Made by a program: the position numbers and the translations under genes
In this document: one piece after another, positions 45,534 to 52,288 of the stretch
How the letters are laid out: every line of letters begins with the position of its first letter
Position numbering within the stretch: the first letter of the stretch is position 1
DNA from: Mycobacterium sp. NBC_00419
Lineage (GTDB): Bacteria; Actinomycetota; Actinomycetes; Mycobacteriales; Mycobacteriaceae
Direction of reading: 5' to 3'
Length of the DNA stretch: 64,000 bases
NCBI RefSeq assembly: GCF_036023875.1
Contig: NZ_CP107931.1
Location: 2,170,001-2,234,000, forward strand
Notes under the pieces: model-generated
The model's database searches: none
Seen by the model: only the letters and a program-made list of their open reading frames with translations
Told to the model about the DNA's origin: nothing

Positions 45534-46591
45534 GAGGTCCTCAGCAGGGGGCTGCGTATGCCGCCGCCGGACTTGTCGGAGCTGTCGAAGAAGTCCTCGC
45601 GGTAGATGTCACGGGGAAACAGCCGCTTACCCATCAGCATCTTCAGGGCCGCTTCCACCATCGGTGGCGGCCCACACAGATAGGCGACATGGCCCGCGCA
45701 GGTCTCGAAGTCGACGTCGACCGCCTCGGTCACGTTACCGTGTCGGATACCGTGCACCTCCTCCTGCGACAGCACCGGCCGATAGCTGAACTGCCCGCCG
45801 GAGCCTGCCGCCAGCTCGGTGAAGTAGTCGACGTCGTAGAGGTCGGCCTGGGTCCGGGCGCCGTGATAGAGGTACAAGCGCTGCGGGGCACCGGTTTCCA
45901 GAACGTGGCGCACCATGGCCTTCAGCGGCGCGAGACCGGTACCGCCGCCGATCAGGATGGCCGGTTCGGCGCGCTGCTCGCGCAGGAAGAATCGGCCGTA
46001 CGGCCCGGACAGTGTGACCTCGTCGCCCTCGGCGAGCCCTGCGAACACCCAGCCGTCGGTGGCCAGCCCACCGGCCGTACGCCGGATGTGGAGTTCGAGC
46101 TTGTCCTTGCTCGCCGGCGGTGTGGCCACCGACCAGCTGCGGGTCACCGCATGCCCCGGGATCCGTACCTGGACGTACTGACCGGGGTTGAGCTCGATTG
46201 TGCCGTCGAGTGCAAGTTCGACGCGGCGAATGTCGTTGGCGCAGTCCTCGAGCAGCGTGACAGTCGCGTTGAAGTCGCGCACCGAGTGGAAGACCACACC
46301 GTCTTCCTCTTCGACATCGGCCTCGATGGTGACGTCGCTCTTGGGGCGTGCGGTGCAGATCAGCGCCTTACCCTCGGCGCGCTCGGAGTCCAGCAGCGCG
46401 AACGCCGACGCTTCGCCGAGATCGACGTCTCCTTCGACGACCTCGACCTTGCAGGTGGCGCAGGTGCCGTGGGTACAGGCGTGGGGCAGGTTGACCCCCT
46501 GGCGCAGGCACGCCTCGAGGATGGATTGGTCCTCCCGGCAGGACACCTCGACTCCGAGCGGTTCGACGGTGATCGTGTGGGTGTGGGTCAC
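45530..46591 (-). CDS. dmpP: Phenol hydroxylase reductase component P5
   Basis: A 353-residue reductase. The N-terminal 2Fe-2S cluster is held by Cys39, Cys44, Cys47 and Cys79 (CTHGTCATC ... LIC). The FAD motif is TRSWSVATPP and the NAD-binding loop IGGGTGLAPLKAM, with YLCGPPPMVEA near the end. The C-terminal EDFFDSSD is typical of P5 proteins. It delivers NADH electrons to the phenol hydroxylase. The GTG at 46591 lies 6 nt after a GACGAT hexamer set 28 nt from the operator at 46632, so the mRNA may be leaderless. Unlike in the dmp operon it is separated from P4. Confidence 0.94.
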   Translation of the reverse strand: MTHTHTITVEPLGVEVSCREDQSILEACLRQGVNLPHACTHGTCATCKVEVVEGDVDLGEASAFALLDSERAEGKALICTARPKSDVTIEADVEEEDGVVFHSVRDFNATVTLLEDCANDIRRVELALDGTIELNPGQYVQVRIPGHAVTRSWSVATPPASKDKLELHIRRTAGGLATDGWVFAGLAEGDEVTLSGPYGRFFLREQRAEPAILIGGGTGLAPLKAMVRHVLETGAPQRLYLYHGARTQADLYDVDYFTELAAGSGGQFSYRPVLSQEEVHGIRHGNVTEAVDVDFETCAGHVAYLCGPPPMVEAALKMLMGKRLFPRDIYREDFFDSSDKSGGGIRSPLLRTS

Positions 46592-46631
46592 CTCACGATC
46601 GTCCGGCCGGACCGGCCTGGCTCATAGCAGC

Positions 46632-46648
46632 GTTCCGCTATACGGACC
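46632..46648 (-). promoter_or_regulatory. 17-bp island operator before the dmpP-dmpD-iclR unit
   Basis: GTTCCG-CTATA-CGGACC, one mismatch. Reading leftward, GACGAT (46603-46598) starts 28 nt after it and ends 6 nt before the GTG of dmpP. Confidence 0.7.
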
Positions 46649-46662
46649 GGGCTCCGAAAGCC

Positions 46663-47097
46663 CTAGTGAAGTGCGGCTGCGCCGGACTCGGCGATGGCGC
46701 GGTCCTGCTCTGCACTTCCACCGCTGACCCCGACCGCACCGGCGAGGAGGCCGCCCGAGCGCACCGGGACACCGCCGGCAAAGACGATCAGCCGGTCGGT
46801 CTTGACGATGCCGTGCAGCAGCGCCGGCTCGTCCTCGATCACGCTGAACCACTCATGGGTGGCCAGGCCGCCGAATGCCGCCACCGTGTAGGCCTTGTCC
46901 TGCGCGATGGACACCGACAACAGGGCCGCGCCGTCCATCCGGGCGAAAGCAAGTAGATGACCCGCCCGGTCGGTGACGGCCACGCACACCGCCACTGCGA
47001 GTTCGTCGGCCGCCCTCAGGCTTGCGTCGAGCACCCGCTGTGCGCCGGACAGAGTGAGTGTTGGGACAGCGACGACGGCTGCCGCATCGACGGCCAC
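46663..47097 (-). CDS. DUF336 (GlcG/HbpS-like) protein
   Basis: A 144-residue GlcG/HbpS-family protein: LDASLRAADELAVAVCVAVTDRAGHLLAF near the start (key part VAVTDRAGHLLAFARMDGA), KAYTVAAFGGLATHEW, and GGVPVRSGGLLAGAVGVSGG (key part GGLLAGAVGVSGG) at the end. Members bind heme or small aromatic or corrin cofactors and often sit in aromatic or diol operons without a fixed enzymatic job. The GTG starts 3 bp after the catechol dioxygenase stop, so it is the last gene of the phenol hydroxylase unit. Confidence 0.87.
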   Translation of the reverse strand: MAVDAAAVVAVPTLTLSGAQRVLDASLRAADELAVAVCVAVTDRAGHLLAFARMDGAALLSVSIAQDKAYTVAAFGGLATHEWFSVIEDEPALLHGIVKTDRLIVFAGGVPVRSGGLLAGAVGVSGGSAEQDRAIAESGAAALH

Positions 47098-47100
47098 GCT

Positions 47101-48009
47101 CTAGGTGACCACGGTGGTGAAGCGCTCGTTGATCTCGCGGCCGTGATAGAAGATTCCTTTTTCGGCGTTGGTCCAGGTGATCGTCGGGAAGTCCGGGTAG
47201 GTCAGATAGCCGCCCGCGAAGACCTCATTGCGATTGCCAGAGGGATCGAAGAAGTAGATCGTCTGGCCGCGGGTGATGCCGTGCCGAGTCGGCCCCATGT
47301 CGACCGACACGTCGTCCATCGAGAACAGGTCGCCGGCCCGCAGAATCTCATTCCAATCGCCCAACTGGAAGGCGAAGTGGTGGAGCTTGCTGTTCGGCCC
47401 CTTGATGATGGCGATGTCATGCGGGGTGTTCGAGCAGAACAGCCACGTGCCGAGCAGCTGGCCATCGTCGGAGTGGTCGGTCAACCACCGCTCCGCGGGC
47501 CGGAAGTCGAGCACCTCTTTGAAGAAGCGCTCGACGGTGTCGGGCTCCTCGGCAGTCAGCAGAGCGTGGTCGATCCGGGGAACACCGACACCGACGAGGT
47601 CGCGCGGCCAGGCCTCCGGATTGAGGACCCCGGTGGCGGTGCCGGTTTGTTCGGCCTCGTGATACAGCTCCACAACGTGGTCGGACGGCAGCACGATACG
47701 CAATCCGTCACTGACAGCGAGGTTCTCGCCCTTGCTCATCCGTTCGGTGATGACCCCGAACGCCTGGGCGCGCTTCTCATAGATCTCGATGTCCTCGGGG
47801 CGTTCGACCTTGTAGCCGAGCTTGACCAAGCCGACGCCGCCGTCCTCGAGGACCACCGAGTGATGGTCGTACTCGTCCCAGGCCTTCAGGAACACCTTCC
47901 CGGGCTGCTCGGCGACTTTCTGCATGCCCAAGGTGTGGCAGTAATGACTGAGTGCGTCGTCCATATCGGTGACTCGGGCATGGACATATCCCAGACGCAT
48001 GACGCTCAT
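47101..48009 (-). CDS. dmpB: Catechol 2,3-dioxygenase
   Basis: A 302-residue two-domain extradiol dioxygenase close to XylE/DmpB. Iron ligands are His148 (RIDHALL), His210/211 (KLHHFAFQL) and Glu262 (GNRNEVFAGG). The C-terminal block GPTRHGITRGQTIYFFDPSG is the family signature (20 residues quoted). It opens catechol, the product of the phenol hydroxylase, to 2-hydroxymuconic semialdehyde. The ATG at 48009 has AAAGGAA upstream. A reactivating ferredoxin gene lies directly before it. Confidence 0.96.
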   Translation of the reverse strand: MSVMRLGYVHARVTDMDDALSHYCHTLGMQKVAEQPGKVFLKAWDEYDHHSVVLEDGGVGLVKLGYKVERPEDIEIYEKRAQAFGVITERMSKGENLAVSDGLRIVLPSDHVVELYHEAEQTGTATGVLNPEAWPRDLVGVGVPRIDHALLTAEEPDTVERFFKEVLDFRPAERWLTDHSDDGQLLGTWLFCSNTPHDIAIIKGPNSKLHHFAFQLGDWNEILRAGDLFSMDDVSVDMGPTRHGITRGQTIYFFDPSGNRNEVFAGGYLTYPDFPTITWTNAEKGIFYHGREINERFTTVVT

Positions 48010-48025
48010 TGGACTGTGGTTCCTT

Positions 48026-48367
48026 TCACTGACCTGGTGCTGACTTGATTCCGCTGAGGAATGGCAGGATTCCGACTCGGCGAAGTTGGTCCTCGGCGTC
48101 GAGTCGGATGACAACGTCGGTGACGGGAACTGCCCGGCAGCTCAGACACACACCGCCGTCTCGATCGCTATCAGGGAGAACGGTTTCGGCTACGGTCTTG
48201 GGGTAGGCCACCTCGCCCGAGACGAGGTGCACTTTGCACACCCCGCAGCCTCCGCGCCGGCAGCCGAACTTGTAGGTGTAACCCCGCCGACAGAGAGCTC
48301 CGAGAATGGGCTCACCCGGGCGGGTCTCGACCTCCACGTCGTAGCCCTCGACCGACACCGCAGGCAC
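48026..48367 (-). CDS. dmpQ: Plant-type 2Fe-2S ferredoxin, DmpQ/XylT-like
   Basis: A 113-residue ferredoxin with Cys36, Cys41 and Cys44 in GCRRGGCGVC and further Cys at 74 and 77. In dmp and xyl operons this small ferredoxin re-reduces the oxidised iron of catechol 2,3-dioxygenase. Here it is encoded between P4 and the dioxygenase, the same position as dmpQ but with dmpP moved away. The GTG lies 1 bp after the P4 stop. It has a C-terminal extension (FLSGIKSAPGQ) of unknown use. Confidence 0.88.
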   Translation of the reverse strand: MPAVSVEGYDVEVETRPGEPILGALCRRGYTYKFGCRRGGCGVCKVHLVSGEVAYPKTVAETVLPDSDRDGGVCLSCRAVPVTDVVIRLDAEDQLRRVGILPFLSGIKSAPGQ

Positions 48368-48368
48368 G

Positions 48369-48692
48369 TCAGCCGACCTGAAACGACACGGTGTGTTTGT
48401 GGCCGATACCGAGTTCGGTCAACGACGCATCGGCACGGACCCGCACCGGGTTGTCGTCGATGAACCAGTCACGTTCGGAGCCCGGTTCGAAATCGGGATC
48501 GGATGCGGCCCAGGGCTCCACGACGCCGGTGACGAACTCGCCGAACGGCATCGCCTTGGGAACCCGGAAGGTCGCGGCCGATGCGAGGAAGGTGTTGTCA
48601 CGCCACCAGACGTGGACAAGTTGGTCGTCGCCATACAACTCGGCGCGTGAGCGCGACGGGAACTTGTATTCACCGATTGCCCGCACACTCAT
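48369..48692 (-). CDS. dmpO: Phenol hydroxylase subunit P4 (gamma)
   Basis: A 107-residue P4 subunit: IGEYKFPSRSRAELYGDDQL (20 residues), LVHVWWRDNTFLASAATFRVP (key part VWWRDNTFLASA) and the end LTELGIGHKHTVSFQVG (key part GIGHKHTVSF). It is the small subunit of the (alpha-beta-gamma)2 hydroxylase. The ATG at 48692 lies 1 bp after the P3 stop, indicating coupled translation. Confidence 0.9.
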   Translation of the reverse strand: MSVRAIGEYKFPSRSRAELYGDDQLVHVWWRDNTFLASAATFRVPKAMPFGEFVTGVVEPWAASDPDFEPGSERDWFIDDNPVRVRADASLTELGIGHKHTVSFQVG

Positions 48693-48693
48693 G

Positions 48694-50214
48694 TCAGCCA
48701 ACCACTTTCGCGGTCTCGACACCGGAACCGCTGTGCCAGCCGACCCAGTTCTGGTTGTCGACGGAACCCAGATACTCGCCGCCGTCCCCGTCTTGGAGGC
48801 CGTACCACTCGAGGACCTCCGGGACGCTCGGACCGCCGCAATTACCTTGGAATATCTGGTGAACCGGCAACCAGGCCTGAACGTACTTCTCCGGCTCTCG
48901 CTCGAAGATCCACTGGCAACCGTCCGAGCAGAAGTTGTAATGCTCACCCTCGAAGTCGCTGCCGCGCTGGCACACCTTGTTCGGATCACCGGGCTCGGTC
49001 ATGAACATCGGGAGTTGGCACACCTGGCACAGTTGCGGCAATCCCTGGAAGAAGAACCGGCCGCCGTCCTCTGCGATGCGAGCGGCCTTCTCCCACTTGG
49101 GCCGGTAGATGGAATCAAACGTTCCCGGGTACTGCTCGGAGAACCACGCCATCTCCTCGGGTTCGGGGATGGTGGTCGTGAACGCAGCTGCGAAGGAGAA
49201 CTGATAGAGCGTCCAGTACACCTGATGGCTGTAGATGTCCTTCTCCGCGATCGCGTGCTCGACGTGGCGGGGCGGCTTGATGCCGTAGTACGCCAGATCC
49301 GGGAAAAGCCCGTTCAACATTTGCTTTTCGAAGTACAGCTCGAAGGCCTCTTTCCAGCTGATGACCTTCTTGGGCAGCATGTAATCCATCATTCCGGCGA
49401 TCAGCGACGTCAGCCGATACCCGCGCCAGAACCACTTGTCGATCCAGGCCTGGACAATAGGCACGTTGGCTTCGTCCTGCTCGAGCAGGAACTTGATGGC
49501 CTCCAAACCGAATGTCATGTGCCGGCTCTCGTCGCTCTGCGCGGAGAAGCCGAATGTCATGGTCGACAGGTCACCATTGAAGCTCGCGCCGCTCATGAAC
49601 GGGACGAACAACAAGTTGGTCAGCAGGTACTCGAACGAGAACCCGATGGCGATCAAGAACTCGAACGGCCCGGCCGTGACGGCATCCTCGAAGAACGACT
49701 TGGGCACCGACAGGTACCAGACGCGGTCGAACTGCTCGAAGGCGTTATGCAGTCCGCTGTAGTACTTGTTGTAGTTCGATAGCGTGTGGATCTGGGTTTG
49801 GGCGTGCCGCATCTCGTCGAGCGACTGGCACAGCGCCGCGAAACGCGGTCCCGCACCGTTGAGTTCGCGTCCGAGGTAGGCGAAGTGCCGATGCGCGGTG
49901 TACTCCAGCGAGGTCACGCCCTGGAGGAACAGCTTCATCGCGTTGAGGTAGCGGGCGTCGGTCAGGCTCAGGTGCCCCTGCGACTGGGCGAACCCGTCGA
50001 GCACAGCGTAGAGCCGCTTGTCCTTCTCGGCCTGGTACTTGAAATAGGAGTCCACCGTGAGGCGGAACGGATCCTCCCACTTCGACCAGTCGTGAACCTT
50101 GATGCCCTCAAAGGTTGTGTGCGGGAACATGTCGTCCTCGCCCACGTAGGTGGGATCCCATGACAGATCGCGGGTCAGCGCCGAGTATCGCGCCTTCATT
50201 GACATCTTTGCCAT
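48694..50214 (-). CDS. dmpN: Phenol hydroxylase large subunit P3 (diiron)
   Basis: A 506-residue soluble diiron monooxygenase alpha subunit. All six iron ligands are visible: Glu104 (SLEYTAHRH), Glu134 and His137 (DEMRHAQ), Glu195 (FSFEYLL), Glu229 and His232 (DESRHMT). A C-terminal YHS-type zinc-like module has CQVCQLPM and FCSDGCQWIFE. It hydroxylates phenol to catechol. The ATG at 50214 has GAAGGAC upstream. Operon order is P1-P2-P3-P4-ferredoxin-dioxygenase. Confidence 0.96.
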   Translation of the reverse strand: MAKMSMKARYSALTRDLSWDPTYVGEDDMFPHTTFEGIKVHDWSKWEDPFRLTVDSYFKYQAEKDKRLYAVLDGFAQSQGHLSLTDARYLNAMKLFLQGVTSLEYTAHRHFAYLGRELNGAGPRFAALCQSLDEMRHAQTQIHTLSNYNKYYSGLHNAFEQFDRVWYLSVPKSFFEDAVTAGPFEFLIAIGFSFEYLLTNLLFVPFMSGASFNGDLSTMTFGFSAQSDESRHMTFGLEAIKFLLEQDEANVPIVQAWIDKWFWRGYRLTSLIAGMMDYMLPKKVISWKEAFELYFEKQMLNGLFPDLAYYGIKPPRHVEHAIAEKDIYSHQVYWTLYQFSFAAAFTTTIPEPEEMAWFSEQYPGTFDSIYRPKWEKAARIAEDGGRFFFQGLPQLCQVCQLPMFMTEPGDPNKVCQRGSDFEGEHYNFCSDGCQWIFEREPEKYVQAWLPVHQIFQGNCGGPSVPEVLEWYGLQDGDGGEYLGSVDNQNWVGWHSGSGVETAKVVG

Positions 50215-50258
50215 CACTATGTCCTTCGAGATTCGTTGAATAGGTTGGTCATTGGTGC

Positions 50259-50543
50259 CTAGTGATCCCAGCTGATGACGATCTCGTCGTCGTCGTAGTC
50301 GCTGATGTTGCCGTAGTAGGAGACAATCGACAGCTGGAACTCGTGGGTCTCCCACTCGCGGCCCAGTTCGTCCTCGATGGTCTCCCGCTTGATCACGAGT
50401 TTGCCCGGCGAGTTCACCTTGATCAGCCCGGGAAGATGTGTCACCCGCATGCCGGGGTTGTCCTTCTCGATGGCCCCCACCATGCGCCGGACGTCCTCGC
50501 CGGACTCCTGCAAGTCGACGCCGACCTCACGCGCAGTGGTCAC
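50259..50543 (-). CDS. dmpM: Phenol hydroxylase regulatory protein P2 (effector)
   Basis: A 94-residue cofactor-free effector: VGVDLQESGEDVRRMVGAIE (20 residues), NPGMRVTHLPGLIKVNSPGK (key part HLPGLIKV) and the acidic end DYDDDEIVISWDH. Effectors of this family dock near the diiron site and time electron transfer. The GTG lies 1 bp after the P1 stop; the open frame extends upstream but is an overlap with P1. Confidence 0.93.
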   Translation of the reverse strand: MTTAREVGVDLQESGEDVRRMVGAIEKDNPGMRVTHLPGLIKVNSPGKLVIKRETIEDELGREWETHEFQLSIVSYYGNISDYDDDEIVISWDH

Positions 50544-50544
50544 G

Positions 50545-51555
50545 TCACGCCTCAATTCCGCTGGCGCGCAGCGTCTCATTGACGGAGTCGACAGTGCTGG
50601 CGACGAACTTCTCGGCCCCCACATCGGCGATGGAGTCCATCTCTTGGGCCAGGTCGATGACGGCGGCGGCGATCTGCGGCAGGCGCTTGGCGACCGTCGC
50701 CTGCAGCACCTCGGTGTTGGACTTGCCGTACTCGGGATCGTTGACCCATGCGCTGATCAACGGATCGAGCCACTTGCGCTGGTCTTTCCACCAGACACCG
50801 AACTGCTGGATCAGCAGGCTGTAGGCGCCGGCGCCGCCCAACAGGGCCGCCTCGTCGAGATGCGCAGTGAGCAAGGGGAAGATCAACCGGTCGGCCAGAT
50901 CCAGGCCGACGTTCGACAGCGCCCAGTCCGGCTCGACCAGCAGCTCCTCGATCAACCGGCGCAGGCCCTGCAGGCTGGCGTCGTCGATCCATGCGGGCTT
51001 GGTGGTGGCCAGCACCGTATCGGAGTTCTCGCCGAGCGCGATGCCGATCCGGCTGAGGATCTGGGCGTTGCCGATCCGATCGAACGAGGCGTAGGTGAAG
51101 ACCTGTTCGATGGTGGTGCCGTAGGCGAACCGGCCGCCCTCGACATTGAGCAGCTGTGCGCCCGACTCGTAATAGCGCAGTGGCAGAATCGTTTTCGTGA
51201 CGAGGTCCTGCCACGACTGCGGCATTTTGGTGAGCAGTTCGCGGTCCACGACATAGCTCAGATTGCGGCCGAACGCCTCGTGCAGCGTGGCACGGTTCAC
51301 CACATACGGTGTGTAGTAGAACTGCCGCGGGTCGGTGTAGGCGTCCGGGTCGGCGAGCTTGAGCGCCGAGTAGTCGGCGTCGTAGATGTCATGCTGCGGA
51401 TCCCACAACGGCCGGTAATGGAAGTGCTCGGTGGACTGAATGCCGACCGAACCTTCCTCGTAGCGGGTTGCCGGTCGATCGCCGTAGCGCTTGATCAAGG
51501 GTGTGAACGTCTGGCGGACAGGCTCGATGACCTGCTGGCGAAGCTCGAACTGCAC
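50545..51555 (-). CDS. dmpL: Phenol hydroxylase subunit P1 (beta)
   Basis: A 336-residue beta subunit of the hydroxylase, structurally like P3 but without iron ligands. Marks include PATRYEEGSVGIQSTEHFHYRPLWDP (key part STEHFHYRPLWDP) and IQQFGVWWKDQRKWLDPLI (key part WWKDQRKWLDP). The GTG at 51555 has a strong GGAGG. An island operator lies 78 bp upstream, inside the 3' end of the preceding ORF, so this unit probably has its own promoter. Confidence 0.93.
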   Translation of the reverse strand: MQFELRQQVIEPVRQTFTPLIKRYGDRPATRYEEGSVGIQSTEHFHYRPLWDPQHDIYDADYSALKLADPDAYTDPRQFYYTPYVVNRATLHEAFGRNLSYVVDRELLTKMPQSWQDLVTKTILPLRYYESGAQLLNVEGGRFAYGTTIEQVFTYASFDRIGNAQILSRIGIALGENSDTVLATTKPAWIDDASLQGLRRLIEELLVEPDWALSNVGLDLADRLIFPLLTAHLDEAALLGGAGAYSLLIQQFGVWWKDQRKWLDPLISAWVNDPEYGKSNTEVLQATVAKRLPQIAAAVIDLAQEMDSIADVGAEKFVASTVDSVNETLRASGIEA

Positions 51556-51620
51556 GAACGGCCTCCGGTTCCTAGTGGTGGCTCGGGTGGATTAGCAAAA
51601 GAATGTCGATGCGACGGCGA

Positions 51621-52067
51621 TCACAGTGCCAACGTTCCGGGTTCCGGAACGGCCACGTCATCGGCGTCTTCCCGGCCGTCTCCGATGAGCAGCAGGATCA
51701 GCTTCTCCACCTGGTCCGCACCGGTGAGCTCGACGTTGCCCAGATGCCGTGAGCCGATCCCGTAGAGGTGACCGACGGCGACGTCGTGACCGATGTTGGT
51801 GACGATCCGGGCCTCGCGCTGCCCATAGGACATGGAGAAGGAGAGCTGTCCGACGTTCACGTCGTCGGTCAGCTCGATGCGCTCGCGGTCGTTGGCCGTC
51901 AGCACCACGTTGGCCTCGCACACCAGTTGCTCTGCCAATGAACGGCATTCGACGTGGTCATTGGCGCCGAGCGCGGCCGGCTGTTGCCGACTGGCCTGAA
52001 TGTCAGGCAGGTCGATATCGAAGGGAAGGTCGATTGCCTCGCCCACCAGCAGCATAAAGGGGGTCAT
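51621..52067 (-). CDS. Unrecognised protein in the DmpK (P0) position
   Basis: A 148-residue protein starting MTPFMLLVGEAIDLPFDIDL and ending ADDVAVPEPGTLAL. It lies where a phenol hydroxylase operon normally has the small P0 gene, but it is longer and I do not see P0 features. The middle has VLTANDRERIELTDDVNVGQ and FSMSYGQREARIVTNIGHD (key part YGQREARIVTNIG), a beta-rich pattern; an assembly or accessory role is a guess. ATG 52067 fits the promoter: CAGAAT 6 nt before it, 28 nt from the operator at 52108. A GTG at 52151 with GGAGG was rejected because that frame runs through operator sequence. Confidence 0.65.
   Translation of the reverse strand: MTPFMLLVGEAIDLPFDIDLPDIQASRQQPAALGANDHVECRSLAEQLVCEANVVLTANDRERIELTDDVNVGQLSFSMSYGQREARIVTNIGHDVAVGHLYGIGSRHLGNVELTGADQVEKLILLLIGDGREDADDVAVPEPGTLAL
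51634..51650 (-). promoter_or_regulatory. Perfect 17-bp island operator before dmpL
   Basis: GTTCCG-GGTTC-CGGAAC, perfect arms. Reading leftward, CATTCT (51605-51600) starts 28 nt after it, predicting an mRNA start near 51593 and a 38-nt leader with GGAGG. It lies inside the 3' end of the upstream coding region. Confidence 0.75.
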
Positions 52068-52107
52068 TCGCTGATTCTGTGGTGATCCAGGACACTGCCC
52101 GGCGGCG

Positions 52108-52124
52108 GTTCCGTGTTGCGGAAC
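52108..52124 (-). promoter_or_regulatory. Perfect 17-bp island operator, leftward promoter
   Basis: GTTCCG-TGTTG-CGGAAC, perfect arms. Reading leftward, CAGAAT (52079-52074) starts 28 nt after it and ends 6 nt before the ATG at 52067. Its centre is 50 bp from that of the next operator. Confidence 0.8.
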
Positions 52125-52157
52125 GTCGGTTTCCGACCTTGCCGGGACCACTCATCT

Positions 52158-52174
52158 GTTCCTCCAGCCGGAAC
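52158..52174 (+). promoter_or_regulatory. 17-bp island operator, rightward promoter for tmoABCDE
   Basis: GTTCCT-CCAGC-CGGAAC, one mismatch. Reading rightward, AATAGT (52202-52207) starts 27 nt after it, predicting an mRNA start near 52214 and a leader of about 75 nt before tmoA, which has AGGAAGG as ribosome site. Confidence 0.65.
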
Positions 52175-52288
52175 GTTTGTCGGTTCTCGAGATGTGGCTG
52201 AAATAGTCCCGATCACGAACTGTGATCCGAACCACCATGCGGGTCGCCGACGCGGCGAGCAGCAGAAACACACAGGAAGGCAGTAACG

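Noticed and set aside
52067..52151. A GTG at 52151 with a good GGAGG for the unknown ORF before dmpL
   Set aside because: The GGAGG is part of the 52158-52174 operator and the extra 28 codons would run through the perfect operator at 52108. The ATG at 52067 fits the common promoter geometry.
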